A stretch of 64,000 bases of DNA, taken from contig NHNW01000041.1 in the NCBI GenBank assembly GCA_002786025.1, positions 124,001 through 188,000 of the forward strand. The letters are read 5' to 3'. Under the pieces are notes generated by a model that saw only the letters and a program-made list of their open reading frames with translations, was not told the DNA's origin and did no database searches. The position numbers and the translations under genes are program-made. This DNA comes from Zasmidium citrigriseum (taxonomy: Eukaryota > Ascomycota > Dothideomycetes > Mycosphaerellales > Mycosphaerellaceae). Below are positions 1 through 11,054 of this stretch, piece by piece. Position 1 is the stretch's first letter; every line of letters starts with the position of its first letter.

Positions 1-1974
1 GATCTCATTGATCGCCTAGACAGGTCGGAAGAGGCACGCCGTAAGGCTGAAGACAAGCTGGAAGATGCTGAAGCGGAGAAGGATGCACTGCAAGCCACGC
101 TCGAAGAATATCGAGTGTCGAGCAACAAGTGGCGCCAGGATATCGATGACGGCAAGCTTGCACGCGAGGAGCTCGAGAACACGATCGCTTCGATGGAGCG
201 TCAGAATGAAGAGTATCAGGAATCCTCCGGTGGCATGAAGCGCCGTCTTGAGAAGCTTCATTCGGACATGGCAACGGCAGCCGGTCAGCTTGCGAGCGAA
301 AAGGCTATCTGGAAATCGAAAGAAGAAGACTATCGCGCTAAGATCGATGTTCTGGAGTCACAATCGGTTGTCGCCAACAGGGAACGTGTGCAGCTTGAGG
401 ATGAATTGCGCGTCTTGCGCGCTACCGCGGTTGGAGCTGCAGAGTCTCAACATACGATTGAGCACTTGAGAGCCACGAATGCGTCCCTGGATGAAATGGT
501 GCGTAAGCTGCAGAGCGATTTGACTGAGCAGCAAATTCTCGCAGTCCGCTTCGAGCGACAATTCCACGATGCCCAAGAATCTGGCCGCGCTGAAGTGCAT
601 CGTACTCGCATGTCTCTCGAGACCGAGGTCGAGGCTGCAAACAACCACGTCAATCTTGTCCGAGCTGAGTTGGAGACTGAGCTGTCAAGAGTCCGCACGG
701 AACTTGACAATGCCAAGATGGAAGCAGACACTGCAAAGGCTCGCCATGACCATCTCATGGAGGAAGAGGAGACCGCGAGACGAGAAGCTCTCCGCAAGGT
801 CAATCACGCAAACAGCGTCGCACTGGACGAAGCACGCCACAAGTACGAGTCGGCCATTCAGGAGCTGACTTCCCAACAGTCTCGGGCCCTGGCACAAGCA
901 TTCGAGGACAAGGAACGCACCGAGTCCTTTCTGAAGGAGAAGTTGGCCTTGTCCGATGCCAAACTGCAGCACTTCCAAGAGCGAGTCTCACACCTCGAGG
1001 AGAGATTGGAGGTGGCGAAGTCAGCAGCTCAGGCCGCAGCACTCAGCGCCAAAGCCTCGAAGACACTTTCACCCACTATCTCGTCGGCTTCCGTGCCAAG
1101 CATACCAGAGAAGGTATCACCGCAAGCTTTGCGCGAGTCGATCCTAGTGCTACAAGAGCAACTGCAAGAGCGTGAGACGCGGATCGAGCGTCTTGAGGCT
1201 CAAGTACAGCAAGAAGGCGTTGCCAAGGTCAAGGAACGTGACACCGAAATCAACTGGTTGCGAGAACTACTCGCAGTGCGCAGCGAGGAGCTGACTGAGC
1301 TGGTCAATACGCTGTCTCGCCCCAACTTTGATCGATCCACTGTGCGTGATACGGCAATCCGCATTCGTGCCAACCTCGATATGGAGCAGCAAGAGAAGGA
1401 GCGATCCAACAAAAACACTGGAGGCCTTGGTGGCCAGGCCATTGCTACTCTGTCTAGCATTGCTTCACCACGGTTGTCCTCGGCTTTTAACAAATGGCGT
1501 GAGTCCATGGAGAGCTCCGCTTTGAAGAACCAGCAGCGACCATTCCCAATCGCACGATCTTCCACTCCATCCCGAGTGAGCACCAAGCCCAAGCCTCAAC
1601 CGCCGTCGCGATACCCATCTGGATTGATGACGCCCCCAGCAAGCAATCTTCGAAGCTCACCGGCTGCAGAAGCAACCAACTCTCTTCCTCCGCCACAACT
1701 GAACTCCAGGCCCGCATCGAAGTCCTCTGCAGTGGAACAGGCCGACCCGTCGAAACCTCGCAGCAGGCACACGTCTGCAACCTCAGAACGTCCAAGCACT
1801 CCGCTCTTCCGCGAGCAGAGCTACGATCGTGATGCGGAAGACCATAGCATCGACATGCAAGACATGCAAACCTTTGAAGACGACGATCTGGAAGATGTCG
1901 CCGATTCAGAGCCTCCGGCTTTCCGAAGCCTTGAATCTGAGCTAGAAGTTGATGGTGGAATGGAGGAGGAATAG
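1..1974 (+). CDS. Coiled-coil 'M protein repeat'-type protein, 5'-truncated
   Basis: The reading frame is open from the first base of the window, so the gene starts upstream; 657 residues are visible. Roughly the first 350 are heptad-rich and dominated by E, K, Q, R and L, as in long parallel coiled coils. Around residue 415 comes the block EINWLRELLAVRSEELTELV, followed by a stretch ending MEQQEKER. I recognise this segment from fungal proteins annotated as M-protein-repeat or Uso1-like coiled coils. The C-terminus is Ser/Pro-rich low-complexity sequence with an acidic end. A scaffold or tethering role is an inference from architecture; no catalytic domain is visible. No intron is needed in the visible part. 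Confidence 0.75.
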   Translation, partial: DLIDRLDRSEEARRKAEDKLEDAEAEKDALQATLEEYRVSSNKWRQDIDDGKLAREELENTIASMERQNEEYQESSGGMKRRLEKLHSDMATAAGQLASEKAIWKSKEEDYRAKIDVLESQSVVANRERVQLEDELRVLRATAVGAAESQHTIEHLRATNASLDEMVRKLQSDLTEQQILAVRFERQFHDAQESGRAEVHRTRMSLETEVEAANNHVNLVRAELETELSRVRTELDNAKMEADTAKARHDHLMEEEETARREALRKVNHANSVALDEARHKYESAIQELTSQQSRALAQAFEDKERTESFLKEKLALSDAKLQHFQERVSHLEERLEVAKSAAQAAALSAKASKTLSPTISSASVPSIPEKVSPQALRESILVLQEQLQERETRIERLEAQVQQEGVAKVKERDTEINWLRELLAVRSEELTELVNTLSRPNFDRSTVRDTAIRIRANLDMEQQEKERSNKNTGGLGGQAIATLSSIASPRLSSAFNKWRESMESSALKNQQRPFPIARSSTPSRVSTKPKPQPPSRYPSGLMTPPASNLRSSPAAEATNSLPPPQLNSRPASKSSAVEQADPSKPRSRHTSATSERPSTPLFREQSYDRDAEDHSIDMQDMQTFEDDDLEDVADSEPPAFRSLESELEVDGGMEEE

Positions 1975-2433
1975 AATCTGTCTGTGCGGCTCAATCACCG
2001 CCAGACGTGCGCAATAATGCCCCAAAATCTCTTTTGTTAATAATGCTCGGAGGAGCTGAGCTGGGTCGTGGAATGCATATTCTGGCGCGAAAGATACCCC
2101 CTGCCCCTGCGAATACCCAGACTGGAACTTTGCTTTTAATCTTTGCGAATGTTTTGCAGCGTACAGATAGTATATAGTGTGATTATATACCCAGCTCACT
2201 ACTGTCGTCAAAGTTCCGTGTGTCTGCCGTGTGAAAGGATTGATAGTGTCGTTTTGTGCAGACGCAAGAAGAGCCGGCCGGCTGGCTGAGAGACTCGATG
2301 ACTTCATCTCCGACCTTGACGCCGACTTCAAGACTTTTCATTAATCGTTAATACCATCGCATTCGCAAACTCGCATACAAAGCGCGTGGCAGTCCCCAGC
2401 AGAGCGTGAAGATGATAAGCATATGAGACAGCA
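1975..2433. other. Intergenic; promoter of the mitochondrial carrier gene
   Basis: This holds the 3' flank of the coiled-coil gene and the 5' flank of the carrier. It is fairly AT-rich with TATA-like runs near 2170-2185. I see no supported gene. Confidence 0.5.
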
Positions 2434-3444
2434 ATGTCTGATGGAGCCCCAAAACGCAAGACGAGTTTAGGTGGGTGCAATATCTTGCCGCCGTTTGCCT
2501 CCAGACGCTGACCATTGCCGCTATCCACAGGCTTTCACTTCGTCGCCGGGCTTGGTTCTGGTGTAGCCAGCGCTTTTCTCTTACAACCCGCCGACCTTCT
2601 CAAGACCCGAGTGCAGCAGACGAATGCCTCATCTCTACGGCAGGCTTTCCGCGATGTCCTCAATGGACCCAATCCTATCCGCCAGCTGTGGCGAGGAACC
2701 ACGCCTTCGGTCATCCGGACGGGCTTTGGATCTGCGCTCTACTTTGGCATGCTCAATCAGATGAGACAATATGTCGCTCGAATGCCTGCGATCACGACTG
2801 GAGCTCAGAACGATGCGGTGGCCAAGGGGTCTTCTGCGCTGCCGAAGCTGGGCAATGTGGCCAATTTGACGACTGGAGCTTTTGCGCGAGTGGCTGCTGG
2901 GTTCATACTCAACCCGATGACGGTTCTCAAGGTTCGTTATGAGTCGTCTCACTACTCGTACTCATCTCTTGCTGGTGCTGCCAGGGATATTGTGGCGAAG
3001 GAGGGCATGCGAGGCTTCTTTGCTGGATTTGGGGCAACGGCTGTCCGCGATGCGCCATATGCTGGACTCTACGTTCTGATCTACGAGCAAGCAAAGGCCC
3101 AACTGAGTGCCTTGTCAACTGCAGTATCAGAGACTACTGGAGAGGGTGTGGCCGTCCGCTCGACATCGAGTTCAGCCTCTATCAACTTCGTATCCGGAGT
3201 GGCTGCAGCTATGGCCGCGACCACCATGACGAATCCCTTTGATGCCATCAAGACGCGGCTGCAGATTGCACCTGGACGATACCGAAACATGGTCCAGGCC
3301 GCGAAGATGATGCTCAGGGACGAAGGCGTCCGAAGCATGTTCAGCGGTCTCAGTCTGCGCATTGGCCGCAAGGCTATCAGCAGTGCGTTGACTTGGACTG
3401 TGTATGAGGAGCTGATTCGAAGGGCGGAGAGAAGGCTTCTGTGA
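2434..3444 (+). CDS. hem25: Mitochondrial glycine carrier Hem25 (SLC25A38 family)
   Basis: Inner-membrane carrier that imports glycine into mitochondria for the first step of haem synthesis. Model: join(2434..2470, 2531..3444), 316 aa. The 60-bp intron has a GTGGGT donor, a GCTGAC branch site and a CAG acceptor, and joins [13 protein letters not shown] to [15 protein letters not shown]. Three carrier repeats are visible, each with the Px[D/E]xxK-type signature: [23 protein letters not shown] and [11 protein letters not shown]. The second is degenerate (M-T in place of the acidic residue), as is usual in this subfamily. The short N-terminus before repeat one and the [14 protein letters not shown] block match the SLC25A38 group better than other carriers. 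The ATG at 2434 is the only one that gives a complete first helix. Confidence 0.9.
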
Positions 3445-4239
3445 GTGCCCTTCTCCAGACCAATCCACTCAACCTTCTTCCTTCATGTACAATATGCTTA
3501 TCAAAGACATGTTCCACCTCTGATGGATTCGGGCAGCTTTCTGTCGAATGGTATACGACATGCTGCTACTGATTTATAGTTCGTCTCGTACCGGCTCGGA
3601 TACATTCTGAAGCCGTTGAGCGCCACAACGTCTGTGTGCTGCCGTCCTCCGACTTTTGATTATGCAGGACCAATGCCTGAATTTTTCGCCGAACTTGAAC
3701 GCCAAATGGCTCGTGTGTTGGACCGACTGCTGACGAGAAGCGGTACTGATTCCTTTGGCTCAAAGGACAGCCTCCTGCAAACTGACAAGTCTGCTTACCA
3801 AAATGCATCCTGCGAAGCGATTTTGCGACTGGATCTAGAACGCATTGGGACTCAAAATGGGTCCTAAATGAGCCAGGATGCTTTCCCCGACCTCCGGCTC
3901 ACCACGGACCCTCCGCCTTGTTTCTCCTGACGACCAAACAGTAGCGGCAGGCTTTGCTATTACTGTCTGCGACACGTTCCTTCGCTGTCTATGACACTAC
4001 ATCTGCTGTGACTATATTGACTTCCTTTTGTACTTATTGATACCCCATCTCCCTTCGAGAATCTCGCTGCATTGCATTTGTGAACCCGTTCGCCAACGTC
4101 CAGGTTTAATCTTACTACAGCTTACGAGTCAGCTTCCAAGCGAATCTCAACAGAACAACCATTGGAAGAGGACAGCATTTCGTTCTGAATCCATCATCAT
4201 CGACTCTACTCGGGAAGACCTTCATTGAAACCATCAATC
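3445..4239. other. Intergenic, no supported gene
   Basis: This stretch between two + strand genes holds a 3' flank and a pyrimidine-rich 5' leader just before 4240. A short open frame at 3616-3867 lacks an ATG and resembles nothing I know. Confidence 0.5.
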
Positions 4240-5528
4240 ATGACGCAAATCCGCAACATCGTCATCCTCGGAGCGTCGTTCAGTGGACTTGGAACTGCTC
4301 ACTACATCTCGAAGCACATCCTTCCCCAACTGCAGAAGACCGCAGACACAAAGTATGTGCTTCATCTCGTGGACTCATCGACCCATTTCTGGTGGCATAT
4401 CGCAGCCCCTCGCGAGATCGTCCTCCCAGAAAACCTGAAGCAAGAACAATGTTTCGTGCCCATCATGGATGGCTTCAAGCAGTACGGCAACCTGAGAGAC
4501 TCCATCATCTTCCACCACGGTACGGCCACCGCTCTGGATTCACAGGCCCGAACTGTCACCGTCTCGCTGCATGATGGTGGTTCTGAGAGCCTGGAGTACT
4601 ACGCCTTGATCATTGCCACTGGTGTCAAGTCGCCAACTGCTGCTACTACCCTTCACGGCGACCACACGATCTCACAGAAGGCTCTGAAAGACCTCAACTC
4701 TAAGCTCGCTTCGGCCAAGGAAGTCATCATCTCCGGCGGAGGACCAGTTGGTGTGGAAATCGCCGGCGAGGTCGGCACCCACCTTAAGTCCAAGGGAGCC
4801 AAGGTCACGCTCTACTCCGGATCATCGAAACTCCTGCCCGTCTTCAGCGAGTCTCGAGCTGTCAAGGCTCAGAAGCTTCTCGAGAAGGCTGGCGTCACTG
4901 TCGTTCACAACGTCAAGACGACCGGCAGCCAGCAGACGGCGGATGGCAAGACCGAGCTGACTCTCGACAATGGCACGACCGTGACTTGCGATGTGTACAT
5001 CCCCGCATATGGCGTGACGCCAAACACCGATTTCCTGCCTGAGGGTCTCAAGACTGAGAAGGGATATGTCAAGACCAACGCTTCGACTCTTCGCGTTGAT
5101 GGCGCTGGTGAGCGGGTCTATGCTGCTGGTGACGTTTCTGCCGTGGACAACGGTGGCGTGCTGAACATGTAAGTTGAAAGACAAGAGAAATTCTGCGGCA
5201 CATGGCTGACACGAACAGGTACAACTCTCTTCCAGTGCTTGGTGCCAACATTGCACACGACTTGCTGGCCGATGCCAAGGCAGGCACTGTGGCCGAGAAG
5301 AAGTATACCTTCAAGCCGGCTGAGACTCAATTCGTGCCAGTGAGTTACACGAAGCCAATGCCGTTTTTGACATATACTCACCAGCTTCAGGTCGGACCAA
5401 AGGGCGGCGTAGCTGCCTTCAACGGCTTTGGAATACCCGGATTTGTCGTTTCAATGGTCAAGGGCAAAGATTACATGGTCGGCCAGATGCCCAGCTTCAC
5501 GGAAGGCAAGAAATTCGTCAAGGCTTAA
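4240..5528 (+). CDS. AIF/FSP1-like FAD-dependent pyridine nucleotide oxidoreductase
   Basis: Predicted NAD(P)H oxidoreductase of the AMID/FSP1 group, which reduces quinones at membranes. Model: join(4240..5168, 5219..5528), 412 aa; the 50-bp intron restores NMYNSLPVLGANIAHD across the junction. Domains: an N-terminal FAD-binding Rossmann motif, GASFSGLGTAHYI, near residue 9; an ATG motif (IIATGVKSPT) near residue 125; the NAD(P)-binding motif GGGPVGVEIAGEV near residue 167; and the second FAD motif VYAAGDVSA near residue 294. There is no mitochondrial presequence and no C-terminal membrane anchor. The start is the first ATG with a complete dinucleotide fold. The exact substrate cannot be told from sequence. 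Confidence 0.85.
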
Positions 5529-6125
5529 GTGCCTAATTGTTGTCTTGCATCGGCCCCATTTGGAGGTACATGAGTAAGACTCAAGGTTTTTGGTGCTCTT
5601 TTTCATATGATAGTAATTCCTCGATACCCATAGGCTGATTTCACAGAACTTTAATATATTCACCCCTACTCCTTGGAAACAAGCACGTGTCCTTGTCTTC
5701 ACGAGCCAGATGTTTGCGTCGCATATGCCTAATATTTGCTTCAGCAGATGTTTATAAAAAGCGGTAGCCTGTGAGTTAGAGTCCCACTGTAGGAATGGCT
5801 GACCAGTATAATCAGATGCGAAAAAGTATACCTAATTCTCGAATTTTTTGTGGCCTCTTGAAGGCATGTGAACGCACATGAAATTCGAGAATTGTCAAGG
5901 CCAATGATTCACCTACTATTCAGCTGATTAAAGGCTATGGCCTGTGGTCTATGCGCTTTTTCCGCTGCTCTTAAAAGGCCATATTCTGCTCGAGGTTCTC
6001 TTCTTCGACCAACGACTTCCAACATCGCAAGAATTCTTTCCAAGCATCCACTACTTCCAACATACATCCATACCACCATCCGCCAACGCCCATCTTCAAG
6101 ATCCCTTCATCAACACTACTCCACC
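5529..6125. other. Intergenic, AT-rich
   Basis: This holds a 3' flank, the inverted repeat at 5834-5893 and the 5' leader of the next gene. No gene is supported. Confidence 0.5.
5834..5893. repeat. 13-bp perfect inverted repeat with 34-nt spacer
   Basis: The arms AATTCTCGAATTT (5834-5846) and AAATTCGAGAATT (5881-5893) are exact reverse complements. They lie between the AIF-like gene and the exonuclease-like gene, about 230 bp before the next ATG. The pair could form a stem-loop in RNA or be a paired site for a dimeric regulator; the sequence does not say which. Confidence 0.7.
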
Positions 6126-7490
6126 ATGGCATCCAACAACAGCAAGACCACGTACCCGGCTGCCAAGCCTCGTTGCCCCGATTTCGACCTGACGCCCGAG
6201 ATAATTCGCGCATCCAACGACAAGGAAGACGGACTCAGGAGCCGTAAGACTCTCATACCTCCGTCGTGAGACTGTGCTAACCAAGAGACAGTCAAGGAGC
6301 TGCAGGCATCGGTCGACAAGAAGAGCAAGAGCAGATCGCCAGACGCCCCTGTTCCCGACGTTTACAAGACCAAGCTCAAGGCGGCGAGAGATCTTATGTT
6401 CAATCTGCGCAAAGAGCTCTACGAGAATGTGGCCCGACCAGACTTTAAGGACCTCATCGAAGTTAAAGAGTTGCGCGAGATGTTCGAAGACTTCTTCTTG
6501 CGCGTCGACACATGCAATACCTCAAGGCCCGCCAGAAAATTCGGCCCGGTCGACGAGGTGCCACATACCAACTTCGAGCTGGTCGACGATACCATCAGCC
6601 TTGGGAACATGCTTGTGCGCACCAAGCAATATGAGAACTTGCGATCATCGACGCCTCGCATCTTCCTCAACTGTGTCGGAGACAACCTCGGTCGTGAAGG
6701 GAAGATGACTTCGATCGCCATCTACCTGCCAGAGACAGAGACTGTCTATTCCGTCGACCTGACCAAGCTGGGTGCAAACGCCTTCACTCGATGCAGCTCC
6801 CGGCAAGAATTCAGCATCAAGACCATTCTCGAGGACAAGACCATTCTCAAGGGAGTCTGGGATTGCAGAGCCATCAGCGACGCCCTTTGGACCGAGTTCG
6901 GAATTCTTCTGGATGGAGTTGTCGAAGTCCAGTTGCTCGAGATTGCTTCTGGCCGAGTTCAAATGAAGAACGCCGGTAGAGGAAAAGTTGCCACCCTGCC
7001 CGGCCTCGAGTTGTCTTTCAAAGCCCGCCTGAATGTTACGGACGACGAAGAAAACCGCATTGTCGCGATCGATGACTTTAGCAAGACGATGGCCACCAGT
7101 GGCAGAGCTGAGGCAGAACGGGAGTTCATCACCAGTCGCGGTGTCACTCCGGCTAAGATGAAAGAGTGGCTTCGGTGCGGTGAGGGCGATCTCTACGAAG
7201 CAATGATGAGGCTAAGCCTGGTTCAGAAAGCACTTCTGCTTCCAGCACTCTACCATCACCTCGTCAAACATCCCAAGTATACATCTGGATGGGAACAGCG
7301 AGTTGCTCAGGAGACGGAGATGAGGTTGGAGCTGTCCCGCTCGCCAGAGTGGAAAGAGGTTGATCCGACGGAGCGTCCGTTGAACTGGAGACCATGCGAC
7401 CAGTTCGAATCGCTCAAGTCGTCGTCGAGGGAAGGCTCGAGTGAGGAGGATGTCCCAGCAACGCCTAGCTCGACTGATGGCTCTGATTGA
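6126..7490 (+). CDS. DEDD 3'-5' exonuclease-like protein with a degenerate active site
   Basis: RNase D/Egalitarian-type 3'-5' exonuclease fold, probably catalytically dead. Model: join(6126..6243, 6292..7490), 438 aa; the 48-bp intron has GTAAGA, GCTAAC and CAG signals. The start ATG sits in a CCACCATGGC context. Near residue 162 the sequence reads IFLNCVGDNLGREGK, where active relatives have a D-x-E pair (D[C/L]EGVNL). Near residue 229 the block WDCRAISDALW keeps the second conserved region. Near residue 346, SLVQKALLLPALYHHL stands where active enzymes have an Asp before the LP.L motif. So the fold markers are kept but the D-x-E and the late Asp are gone. A binding or scaffold role is an inference. 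Confidence 0.7.
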
Positions 7491-8094
7491 GCGTATGGCA
7501 TACTTAAAGCAGGGACGATCAGATGAGAGAAGGTGGCAGTACGCGATTTTGTTTTCTTTTCTTGCAGCAATACAGGAGCCAGTCGGATCAAAAGAAGTGT
7601 ATCTTTATTTTGGACAAGGATGGACCTCATGAAGAAGGCGTGAGGTCAGGATATGGACGCTGATTGGTGGGTATACGGCGATCAGGCCAAGGCACGAACA
7701 GTGCGAAGTTGAGTTGGCAAGACGCAGCAGCTCAAGACTTCTCGGCGTGCAGCAGTCACGAGCTTCCCTACATACCTACCACACTATATGACAGCATTGC
7801 GTGAATTAAACTTCCTGAAATCCCTCATTGCTTCTTCAATACCCTATCCTCCTTCTTCCGCTCGGACTGGAAGACTAGCGCTCTCCACGAAAGCACGCGA
7901 CTCTAAGCTATCAGTGGGTTTGTTACACTCTTAGCCTTTCTCGAGAAAGTTGGGGATTGCTAGAGGCATCTTCGACTTTGACCGGGACACCGAGAGTACC
8001 GACCTGAGTTGAGTTGAAGGAGAATTCTGCTGTCAAACTTTCGAACATAGGGTGTTCTTCGTCAAAGCAGCCACCTCCTTCTCAAATACCGACC
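7491..8094. other. Intergenic, no supported gene
   Basis: 3' flank of the exonuclease-like gene and promoter/leader of the PI-PLC gene. The leader has an open frame from 8014 continuous with the next gene, but it lacks an ATG. Confidence 0.5.
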
Positions 8095-9600
8095 ATGCCA
8101 GGCCCGATCACGGTTCGCAACCTCACGGCTCAGCCTTTGACCATCAAGCTGGTCGAGAGGTATGAAGCGCCGAATCCACAGGACTTGCCCCAGGGCGAGG
8201 GCCGAAGAGGCTCACTTTCCAATCTCACCAAGAGCTTTGCCAACATGACTACCAATCTTGTGAGCAATGTCACTGGAGGCGATTCGAATGCTCCAACTCG
8301 AGCTCAATTGAGCGAGAAGGCCCAGAGCTTCGCGAGACAGGAAGTTGATGTGCGAATGGAACCTTTCACAACCCACAAGACGGACATCAAGACCACCGAA
8401 CGCAAGCCAGACGAAATTCTGAGATTGACATTGCATGGAGACGGTCCTGGCAAATGGCGAATTGATACACCAACGCCTTCTGCTGCATCTCAGAAGTTGA
8501 CGCCGTTGACACCGGATCCTGCCCATGATTACACTGCTGTCTACCTTCCAAGCTCCTCGTTCCTGGCCATTGTGGAGAGCTCTGATCAACACAACTGGAT
8601 GAAGGAATTCAGCGATGACACGCCATTGTCAGCACTCAGCATTCCTGGCACCCACAACTCTCCAACATATCACAAGGCTCTGCCTTCTGTTCGTTGCCAA
8701 GCGGTTAGTCCCCTTGAGCAATTGAAGAATGGTGTCCGCTTCTTCGACATTCGAGTCCAGCCTGGCAATCCAGACGACCCTAAGGATGACAGCCTCAATC
8801 TAGTCCATGGCGTATTCCCGATCTCTCTGACCGGCCCAAAGAAGTTTCGAGGACTTCTCAAAGACGTGCAAGACTTCCTCAAAGAGAACCCCTCGGAAAC
8901 AATGATCATGTCGCTGAAGCGCGAGGGACCAGGAGAAGCCACAGATCAACAGCTATCTCTCATCCTCAAAGATCTCTACACCGATCCCTCGAAATGGTAC
9001 ACTGAGCCTCGCGTGCCTAAACTCGGCGAGGTCCGAGGGAGGATCGTATTGATGAGACGCTTCGCTCTGGCCGATCGACTGAAACACGAATGGGGAGGTC
9101 GAGGCTGGTGTTTGAATGCCGAGAACTGGGCCTACAATACCCCCGACTGTACCTACGGAGACGTTCGAGTGCAGGACTTTTGCGAAGTTCTTGAGACCGA
9201 AAACATCGACAAGAAGATTGGATTGTGCTGCGATCATTTCGAACGTGCTGGCCAGGTCGTGTGTCCTGTCCCTGGTGTCACAACGGACAGCGTCAATCCT
9301 GTTCCTGCTGGACCGCTGTATATCAACTTCCTATCGGCGTCGAACTTCTGGAAGGTTGGCTGCTGGCCTGACAAGATTGCGGCGAAGCTGAATCCTGCTG
9401 TGACGGCTTTCCTTTGTGAGAAGCATGATGTCGGAGACAAGGGTGTGGACGGCCCTGGTGATACTTTCCCTGGAGATGGAGGTGTGGGTATTGTGGTGAC
9501 TGACTGGGTCGGAAAGGATGGAGACTGGGACTTGATCAGGACTATTGTCGCCATGAACAGTAGGCTGCTGCTTCGCCAGCGTGGTCGTGGATGGCGTTAG
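8095..9600 (+). CDS. PI-PLC X-domain phosphodiesterase (PLC-like)
   Basis: Single-exon 501-aa protein with a phosphatidylinositol-specific phospholipase C X domain of the small bacterial-type class, which cleaves phosphoinositide or similar phosphodiesters. The N-terminal 180 residues resemble a lipid- or protein-binding beta module (MPGPITVRNLTAQPLTIKLV). The catalytic barrel starts at SALSIPGTHNSPTYH, with His near residue 186, followed by LKNGVRFFDIRVQ and the second catalytic-type His in LNLVHGVF near residue 237. The C-terminal part carries the typical VVTDWVG end of the barrel. There is no signal peptide, EF-hand, Y or C2 domain, so it is not a eukaryotic signalling PLC. The frame is open further upstream, but 8095 is the first ATG. 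Confidence 0.85.
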   Translation: MPGPITVRNLTAQPLTIKLVERYEAPNPQDLPQGEGRRGSLSNLTKSFANMTTNLVSNVTGGDSNAPTRAQLSEKAQSFARQEVDVRMEPFTTHKTDIKTTERKPDEILRLTLHGDGPGKWRIDTPTPSAASQKLTPLTPDPAHDYTAVYLPSSSFLAIVESSDQHNWMKEFSDDTPLSALSIPGTHNSPTYHKALPSVRCQAVSPLEQLKNGVRFFDIRVQPGNPDDPKDDSLNLVHGVFPISLTGPKKFRGLLKDVQDFLKENPSETMIMSLKREGPGEATDQQLSLILKDLYTDPSKWYTEPRVPKLGEVRGRIVLMRRFALADRLKHEWGGRGWCLNAENWAYNTPDCTYGDVRVQDFCEVLETENIDKKIGLCCDHFERAGQVVCPVPGVTTDSVNPVPAGPLYINFLSASNFWKVGCWPDKIAAKLNPAVTAFLCEKHDVGDKGVDGPGDTFPGDGGVGIVVTDWVGKDGDWDLIRTIVAMNSRLLLRQRGRGWR

Positions 9601-10070
9601 GCCAGGAGATCTTGATGTGTACAATGTTACTCGAGCTGGACTCGGGACTCGCTGGGTGATCGATCATAGTTGTACAGTCTAGGGCGTCGGTAAAGGCGAC
9701 TACGTGACATGAGTTACATGACCTTGACCTTATTTGTGCCCGATTTCGTCCTTGAAAGCGGTGGGTTCGTGACTGTGCTCGAACGCCTTTGACAGTCCGT
9801 CACACAACGCCGACGGCTCAGAAGACAGCCATGGGCCTTTCCATTTAGGATCGCACTTGCCGCAGCTGGCTCGCCCCTTCTTGGTTAACAAGTCTCGCGA
9901 GTAGCACAATGAAGAAGGCACGAAAGGCACAGTCGGTCCTCCTTTCTTCCTAACACAACATAGATGCACCTGCTCGCAACTTCATTTCACTCGGTCCCAA
10001 CCTACTGTGACCTTTCATTCCTCTAAATACCGGCCTGTAAAACGATATAAAACCAACACTGAACCTCAAG
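9601..10070. other. Intergenic
   Basis: A short minus-strand Cys-rich open frame (9730-9969) lacks an ATG and is not called. Otherwise this is flank and promoter, with an AT-rich TATA-like stretch (gatataaaa) near 10043 just before the secreted-protein start. Confidence 0.45.
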
Positions 10071-10782
10071 ATGCTTCTCACAACCTTGCTCACCATGGCC
10101 ACCACCGCACTCGCCCTGCCCCAGCTAATTCCCGGCCTACCACTGAAGACCCATTCCAAGCCACCTGCCGACATCCCTCCCACAGATGCCAAAGACTACT
10201 TCTCCCTGCTCATGGCTGTAGGCACCGGTGACACAGCCAAGAATGTCACCCTCAGCGTCCTTCAGAACAACACCCAGACCAACCTCTACCTCGTCGGCGA
10301 CGGCCCAGAAGGTCCGCTTGGCACTGCAGGTAAGTCGTTACCCTCCATCGACGTAGTGCAGAGACTCACTTTCGAGCAGCGTACCTGATCGGCACGAACG
10401 AATACAGCAAGGCCCTGCAGCTCAACGTTCACGGTGTTTCCTATGGCCTCGACGTTGCTGATATCGGCCATTTGCAGGATGTCGCAGGTGCTGTCATTGC
10501 AAGTAAGGGCTACAGCGAGTTCCAGTTTCAGGCTATTGCTGGGAACATCTACCATGAGCTTTCGTCGGGCTACAGCACCTGGATGGGTAAGTTGACCAAA
10601 ACCTCGGAACGAAGACGAGCGGCTGACTTGGATCTCCTTTAGCCTGTGAGCGAGTCATCAACGGAAAGAACTGGCAGGTCCTAGCCTGGGGCGCAATGTC
10701 GTCTGATGGATCCGGTCCAGAGGGATGCTCGCCTACGTCTCTTTACCAGAACTTCTACGCCGACGATTCGGGCTGCGATTAG
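10071..10782 (+). CDS. Small secreted protein, candidate effector-like orphan
   Basis: Model: join(10071..10329, 10380..10586, 10643..10782), 201 aa. Both introns are about 50-56 bp with GTAAGT donors, and the phase closes exactly. The N-terminus MLLTTLLTMATTALALP is a clear signal peptide with cleavage likely near residue 17. The mature part has sequons NVT and NNT and three cysteines, all in the last exon, so it is not a densely disulphide-linked protein. The stretch AYLIGTNEYSKALQLNVHG looks beta-rich. I recognise no family. A secreted cell-wall or host-interface protein is an inference from the signal peptide and size. Confidence 0.7.
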
Positions 10783-11054
10783 TGATCTGGGGACACCGAG
10801 CGGGATTTCGCGGATTCTCTGAGCAGGGAGGTTGAATGATCGGAAAATCGTCGCAGATTCAAACCACTTTGTGGTGTTCGTCCAAGGCATTTGTAGACGG
10901 CGGAGAGCGACAGGCAGAAGAAAGCATGGACAGGATGACTTGATGTTAGCATGTACATCGTCTACGTAACCTGTTCGGTGACTCCACCAAGCAAACCAAT
11001 GCTCCTGAAAAATTTGGTATCAATTGATTGAAAACAAGTCTGATCGTAAGCAGC

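Noticed and set aside
3616..3867. 83-codon + strand frame
   Set aside because: Starts at TTG, no homology pattern.
9730..9969. Cys-rich minus-strand frame with coding-like codons
   Set aside because: It starts at GTG with an in-frame stop close upstream, and I found no spliced ATG exon. It might merit a transcript check.
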